This document shows, one piece after another, positions 57,961-64,000 of a DNA stretch of 64,000 nucleotides. This DNA is from Megalonaias nervosa (Eukaryota; Mollusca; Bivalvia; Unionida; Unionidae). The stretch covers positions 1 to 64,000 of the forward strand of contig JAECUM010006808.1 in assembly GCA_016617855.1 (NCBI GenBank), in the 5' to 3' direction. The position numbers and the translations under genes were made by a program. A model generated the notes under the pieces. That model ran no database searches. It had not been told where the DNA came from and saw nothing but the letters and a program-made list of their open reading frames with translations. The first letter of the stretch is position 1. Each line of letters starts with the position of its first letter.

Positions 57961-60537
57961 GAGCAGATATCTTAATACACATTCTTCATGAGACTTCATG
58001 TCATAATGGATCAGTTTCGTAAAATGGACCCTCCCTAATTTCTTAACAAGGGAAATTCTCCCGATAATTTTAGGTACACGTGTTTTGTGATTTGAGATAT
58101 CACTAATTCTGTGTATTATGTGTTTTTGGCCATGTTTTGTATTACATGTACTAATAGTCGGCTCGGAAAAAGTTATTTATAAGTCATACCAATTCGAATA
58201 AGAGAAAACCACGCAAATGTAAAGTTTCGTGATGTGTGGTCATTTGGTGATTATAATTTTTTTGTAGTATTTTTGGGTTTAAGAACCTTTCAGTTGACAA
58301 CTGTTGCCTTGAGGTCCTTGGATTTATAGGAAAACAATCGCCCTCAAGCCAGAATCACGCAGGTGAATGTTCGCTCAGTAGAGAGACATCTTGCGTGCTA
58401 CAATACATTTACATGTTGACGCTGTATTCAAATCAAATAACAGTAGGCCTGATAGGTACTAATGTAATTTGATAAGTAACAATTTTTTTAATTCTACCAC
58501 AGCATGTCTGGAGATACGTCAACGGTAAAAGAATTACATGACTGATAATGAGTAAGATGATAAAAATATAAGCCCAGTTTCGGGATGTCTACATCTCCAG
58601 TTGTGGTAGTTGCTCCCGACGTACATATAAATATCGGATAGGTTCTGTTGAGTACCGCAGACCATTGCACCTGATAAACTGAATTCTGTGGCAGACAAAA
58701 AAGTACATGCGTAAAATTGGAATCTGTTGTTGGTGATGGAATCTTCTGTTACTGAGTAACATGGGTATAAAAATTGGTAGCATTGATACAAGAGCAATTA
58801 GCGGAAATCCTCTGACTCTTGTAGCCTGGCGTTAAATCCTACGGTCAATACCGAGGTAAAAAAAAAGTGATACTGTAAAGACTGAGAACATTCTTCGATA
58901 GTATAAAAATAAACTGTAGACAAAAGAAAAGAAGGCAAAGAAGGTAAATATTATGTAGAAGATGGAAAATTAGGTTTGTCGCGTTTGTAAATGCTGGCCC
59001 ATACTCCGACGTTGAAGGAACACAAGGCAATCACGAAGTTAGTTCCAGAATGAAAACAATATCAATCATGAAATAAGCAATAGTTTATGCTGATTTTATT
59101 GGTTTCGGAATCTGCTGTAGTTCATCTTTTGAAATTGGTTACTAACCTACTAACCTTTGATACCTTTTGAAATCAAAATGTGATTAAAATTCTCCTTCTG
59201 TTAAACTATTAAAATAGCATGTCTTTGTGAAACAGGAGGTTTCATTTGACAATAGAGCCGTGTATCATCGTCGGTGGGTCCTTGATATACGGTGTCGACA
59301 CGAAAGATAAATGCGTCATCTCGTTTTGTCCGGCTTAGTTCAGTTAACAAGTTCCAACCAGTTTTGCTTGCTATAATCCACTTTGCACGCCTAAGTTTGA
59401 TTTCTCTGTTTTGAAATGTCAACTAACTGCAAGCAATGCTTTTAACAATATAATGGTTTCTTTAGTAATCTAGATTGCTTCGTTCCAAGTTGTACAGTAC
59501 TTCATTTGTGTCAAAGATATCCGTTATGTCCTCTTTGTATAAATAAAACATTTGCGGTAAAATACTAAATTCTTGGCTCAAAATCTTTATTTTCAAAACT
59601 ACTAGAAAGATCTACAGCATCATCAAGTTGTATTTTTTGTGGATCTACAACATTGTCTTCCAAGATGGCATTTTCAAATTCTTTCATTTTGAAATCTGCA
59701 CCACCCTCACTGAATGTTTTCTTTTACAAACTGGGATTTATAAATCTACAATAAAATCCATTGACTAGAAATGAAAGTGTTGAAACAATGAATGATTAGA
59801 GCAGATAAAGACTTGACTGGAAAACAGTTGGACAAAATGGAAGAGAAGCAAATCTGGAAGAGATACGAGACCTTTGTGGAGACTAGAGTCCTTAAAATTT
59901 AATTTAAGGTTTCTCATCATTGAATCGACAACTTTGAGGGATGTTCAGTGATTTGAAGGAGATTTTATCACTTCAAATGGAACTTTTATATATTTTCCCA
60001 GACTTTTTCATTCAGGTCCTATCTGCTTCTATCAGCAAATTTAATAAATTTGAAATATTCAGATTTCAACAAGACAACATAAAGTAATGAGTTTATAAAT
60101 TCTGAAGGAATACTGGCGATATTAACAGCGTAGCATCTCTGAAGGAGAACATGTACAGGTTGGATTGGTCTTATACTGAATAACAGGAAAACAAGATTAG
60201 AAAACACCGTTCAACAATGCAACAGAGACAACGCTTGCTCAAACAATTGCCCTCAAAAAGTTAGCTGTGTTGAATACTTCATCTTTAGTCCTGTGTTTTT
60301 TTTTTTTTCTTTTCTCGAGAACACTTTGCCATTTTGAACCTGTTTGTGCTTGTTAATAAATCTATATTCTTTTTATCAAGTGGAAATATTCTGATTTCCA
60401 TTCTTCACTACGAGCAGACATATCAAATTCAAAACATGGAATATGGTGGAATATGTCTAGTTCATCTACATGCATCTACGAGTATATATATATACATACA
60501 TTAAAAAATAACATGCATTTAAAGTGTTCGTATAAAG
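57961..60537. other. Noncoding, nothing recognised
   Basis: No credible coding frame, no strong repeat. Short minus-strand frames (58534-58797, 59201-59422) have no domain. Confidence 0.35.
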
Positions 60538-60574
60538 CAATTTGATATACCAATACTATTGGTATATCAAATTG
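60538..60574. repeat. Perfect 18-bp-arm palindrome with 1-nt centre
   Basis: CAATTTGATATACCAATA (60538-60555), one C, then the exact reverse complement (60557-60574). It would extrude as a near-loopless hairpin, and could be a small foldback insertion. Confidence 0.9.
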
Positions 60575-61112
60575 TGATCCGCCCATGGCGCAATAATACG
60601 CATATATAAACATTCTCGCGAGCGTCTGCAGTTGATTCTAGATCAATGACCAATTTCCACAAATTAGTCACTAGTGACGTATGAAAAATAATGATGAAAA
60701 GTATTAATAATCCCTGTTTTCTAAATTAATTTAATATGGTACACATTTTCATTACAATCCTTTCTGCTTTCTGTTCTCCCCTCCCCTCTCAAGCATAACG
60801 GACAAACTGCGCAGAAATGTGGAATGAGAGAGAAAAGGAATTTGGGCTGAGTTAAAACCTTGAAATAGAAATTACACCAAGTAACCTACAAGAATATGGT
60901 TCGTCGTAACGATACATGTACACTGTCCTTGGGATTTATCAACAGTGTTTATCAATGATACAATGTTACAAAGCAGTAAATTCCTCGGTTACGTGGTACA
61001 CATACTGTGATATATTTAATGTTATGTTGGGTTTTTCTTGTTTGTTTTTTCTTAAACATACCATAATGTTCTAAAAAAATCGATTATTAATATTTAAATA
61101 TGAAAATGTCCA

Positions 61113-61173
<61 letters not shown>

Positions 61174-61337
61174 ACCATCGTAGCAGGATACGGGCTAAAA
61201 TCTATGAAATGGCGAACGTAGAGGATTTTCCGACAATATCTCTGGACTTATGAATGATGGTAAAAGTTAAGTCAAACCGACCAAAGAATGAGAGAGAGAC
61301 AGACAGACAGACAGAGACAGAGTTTTAAAGTCAAACC

Positions 61338-61424
<87 letters not shown>

Positions 61425-61850
61425 GGGTCGGTTGTACTGTTGCTAAAGCAGAATAATGACTTAGATCAACTGTAAATATATTAAAATATTTTAATTACCT
61501 GTTGTTGGTTCGTCATTTGGCTTAGTTTCTATTCCACATTAATTTCCATGAGCCGGTATTTGAATGGTGTAGCTATCCAAGTGTTGCTACTGCTCTACTT
61601 TTATTATTACAACCATCTTTCATGTTTAAATCATAAGTGTGCATTATATTGATTTAATCAATGTGGAGAAAAATATAAACCAAGAAAAGAAAACAATCAA
61701 CTTATCAATATGCAGAGATGATTGTAAATAGCCACTACGGCAGAGAACTACATTTTGTAGCGGACACACTCGGGTATGTGAGGAGTTCATTCACTGGGTC
61801 AATACACGGCTGCCTGTAGTAAATCTGAACTCCGTTCAAAGGGCAAATAT
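60575..61850. other. Noncoding with (CT)n, (GACA)n and (GA)n microsatellites
   Basis: CT repeats at about 61117-61171, GACA at 61297-61316 and GA at 61340-61419. GTCAAACCGACCAAAGAATGAGAG and GTCAAACCGACGAGAGAGAG (about 61273 and 61331) are a small direct duplication. No gene. Confidence 0.5.
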
Positions 61851-61905
61851 CAGTGACGTTTTAAGGCATAGGCACGCGAGGCACGTGCCTAGGGCCCTGC
61901 GCAGC
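61851..61905 (+). repeat. Candidate 5' terminus of a hAT-type transposon
   Basis: CAGTGACGTTTTAAGGCATAG begins the element, followed by GCACGTGCCTAGGGCCC and a GC-rich stretch. This 'CAGTG...GGGCCC' style of terminus is typical of hAT elements with ZMYM1-like transposases, and it lies 340 bp before the transposase start. GCAAATAT to its left would be the 8-bp target copy; the right end is outside the window. Confidence 0.5.
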
Positions 61906-62189
61906 AGGGGGCCCCGCGGCGGCCCAAAAACAAAATTTCGGTGTCGGTTTCGGTATCGGTGCAGAAAGTGACCAAATTGTTGCTTTCGGTGTAGTCTCGG
62001 TTTCGGCCGAAATTTAAATTGCATCTTTCGGCAGACTCCTATGTATGTCTGGATATAATGACTGACAGTAACCTGTAGACACAAGAGTTTCACGCAGATT
62101 CAGATTGTAATTGTCAGTTATCACCGATTTGCCATTTTGTCAATTTTCACTACGATCTATTAAACAAACCATTAGACAACCCACCAAGA

Positions 62190-64000
62190 ATGAGTAGAAA
62201 TTATATGAGTGGTGCTGCGAAGAGAAGGAAGGAAGCAGCAGAATTGGAAAGGTTGGCCAAACATCCAAAATTATCGTCTTTTTTATCAAAGTCAGAAAGC
62301 ACAATCATCATTGCAGTCCGACATTGTTGAGGCGCAAGATACTCTTAAGTCGTCTTGCTCGTCTACTGATGCCATTGTCTGTGATAAAGATAAACAGTTA
62401 GCGTCGCTGCAAGTTGATAGTCTACCCGTTGAAAGTTCAGATATTGTCATATCACCAGCAGTCGAAACAATTCCACAAGGTGTCAGCTCGGCGGGCTATC
62501 CAACAGATGCAGCCTTATGGAGTCCAATCACTGAGGAATTACGATCTTATCGGATTCGTAGAGGTCCTGCTAGTTGCCAGAATAAAGAGTCTGATTTTAG
62601 TACGATTCAACGCGTGTATGGAACTGGAGATAAGTTGCAGAGACGTCGCTTAACTGATTCCTGTTTCCGCCGTGAACTGCGAAATGGTGAATCAGTTTGT
62701 GTCGCGAGTGGCTACTCTATTCTCAATCACAGAAGTCCGTGTATTGCTTTGTGTGTCGCTTATTTTCAACAACTAAGATGGGTCATCAATCTGCTCTATG
62801 CACAACTGGCTTTAACGACTGGAAGAATGCAATGACACGTCTCAGCGAACATGAAAATGGCGAGGGTCATCGAAAGTGCATGCTTATTTACACTGAGCGT
62901 GTTAGAGAAGCTTGTCACATTGATACACAATTAATGAAGCAATTAAAAGTGGAACAGCAATATTGGCGTAATGTCCTGCAGCGGGTTGTGGCTGTAGTGA
63001 AGTTTTTGGCATCCAGGGGCTTGTCTTTAAGAGGTGACAATCAGATTCTAGGTTCACAGCACAATGGAAATTATTTGGGAAGCTTGGAATTAATTAGCCA
63101 ATTCGATCCATTTCTCAGTGAACATTTGAAGAGATACGGCAATGCTGGAAAAGATAACCCCTCCTATCTATCGGCAACTATATGCGAAGAGTTTATCGCA
63201 TTGATGGGCACCAAAGTTGTCTGCTCAATCCTTTCAGAACTAAGACAAGCAAAATATTTCTCTCTCAGTGTGGACTCCAATCAATTGACATTGACCGTGA
63301 GATATGTGAAAGATTTATCATCAGTAGAACGGTTTTTAGGATTTGTATGTATCCGCGGTCATGGAGCAGAGTATCTTGCGAACACCATCGTGAACTTTTT
63401 GGATGAAAACAACATCAGCATAGCAGATTGCCGTGGACAGTCCTATGATAATGCCTCTAACATGTCCGGTCAATACTCAGGCGTGCAAGCTAGAATAAAA
63501 GGAATAAACGAATTAGCCGTATACGTACCGTGTGCGGGCCATTCCCTGAATTTAGTTGGCGTGAAGGCTGTTGAATGTTGCACGCAAGTCATAGCCTACT
63601 TTGACTTTCTTCAAAAACTATATGCCTTTTTCGTGGCATCAACGCATCGTTGGCATGTCCTGGAGACATCTTTAGGACATGAACACAAAGTAGTGAAACG
63701 CTTATCAGATACATAATGGTCCGCTCATGCTGATGCTGTGAAGGCTCTGTGTCATGGGTACAAAGAAGTTCAAGCAGCTCTTGATAGGATTGCACGGGAC
63801 AAAGACGAACCTAGAGACGCTTCCTATGAAGCAGCAGCTCTAATCAAAAAGATGAATCAGTTGGAAATTGCATTCCTCACCATTTTCTGGAATGATTTCC
63901 TTGGACGCTTCAACGAAACAAGCAAGACTCTACAAAAAGTAAACACGGATTTATCAATCGCCGTCAGTCTGATTCAATCACTGAAGCTTTATGTTGATGC
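62190..64000 (+). pseudogene. hAT/ZMYM1-like transposase, two frameshifts and a premature stop, truncated by window edge
   Basis: ATG at 62190 starts a basic MSGAAKRRKEAAELERLA N-terminus followed by a PKLSSFLSKS segment. Frameshifts near 62295 and 62695 bracket a middle frame. The main frame (62697-63716) has a TTF-type zinc finger (C17, C20, H52, H58), a DUF4371-like block (YWRNVLQRVVAVVKFLASRG and GNYLGSLELI), SLSVDS with the first catalytic Asp, then CRGQSYDNASNMSG, the CAGHSLNL Cys-x2-His motif and a conserved HRW. A TAA at 63714-63716 interrupts the frame, which continues open to the window end. A short in-frame deletion after SVDS removes residues usually present before QLTLTVRYV. Domesticated ZMYM1-like gene is the alternative, but the lesions argue against it. 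Confidence 0.8.

Noticed and set aside
61836..62093. Minus-strand 85-codon ORF with Arg-rich peptide
   Set aside because: It is antisense to the GC-rich hAT-type terminus and its neighbouring GGTTTCGGT-type repeats.
62209..62835. 208-codon ORF as an independent gene
   Set aside because: Its ends overlap the transposase in other frames; only the middle is the transposase's own frame between two frameshifts.

Overview
This window is animal nuclear DNA: AT-rich, with long microsatellites, tRNA-derived SINEs, LTR and LINE remnants, DNA-transposon relics and almost no intact host coding sequence. The SINE heads and cores, and the degenerate repeats of the 'accttgaccttt' type, look like those I associate with molluscs (bivalve or gastropod). 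That host call is an inference, not a demonstration.

Region 1 (about 1 to 16.2 kb) is an endogenous Maverick/Polinton (adintovirus-like) element, truncated at its left end by the window edge. It carries the full expected module set. For DNA packaging and capsid there are an A32-type ATPase (intact), a penton-like minor capsid protein (one in-frame stop), a double-jelly-roll-like major capsid protein (one frameshift), an adenain-like cysteine protease (three frameshifts), two small basic glycine-rich virion core proteins and a small conserved hydrophobic virion-type protein. For attachment there is a minus-strand fibre-like gene with phage-tail-fibre-like repeats and a discoidin (F5/8C)-like tip. 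For integration and replication there are an intact open reading frame fusing a parvovirus-type phospholipase A2 domain to an rve integrase, and a heavily broken protein-primed PolB. Accessory genes include an HNH homing-endonuclease-like gene, Zn-ribbon proteins and several unknowns. Decay is uneven: the ATPase and PLA2-integrase are open while PolB has about seven frameshifts, one stop and a changed motif A aspartate.

Region 2 (about 16.3 to 37.2 kb) is a segmental duplication. Copy A (about 16.4-25.2 kb) and copy B (about 27.6-37.2 kb) are collinear; a third, shortened relative C lies at about 56.4-57.9 kb. Each main copy holds a small gene with a signal-peptide exon and a Gly-X-Y collagen-like exon joined in phase 1; both collagen exons carry frameshifts. 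Comparing A with B gives natural empty sites. A contains a 925-bp solo LTR with a 4-bp target duplication, an 85-bp hairpin insertion with a 9-bp target duplication, a rearranged SINE and a 5'-truncated CR1/L2-type LINE. B has other insertions of about 560 bp and 334 bp.

Region 3 (about 37.2 to 61.8 kb) has no gene I can support. It holds microsatellites, a SINE with a 13-bp target duplication, three more copies of the LTR family, a 36-bp minisatellite, a degenerate satellite of about 140 bp, a 157-bp foldback element, a 370-bp tandem repeat whose first two units keep a related open frame, a second SINE family and a perfect 18-bp-arm palindrome.

Region 4 (about 61.85 kb to the window end) is a hAT/ZMYM1-like DNA transposon: a hAT-style terminus, then a transposase reading frame with two frameshifts and a premature stop, running off the right edge.
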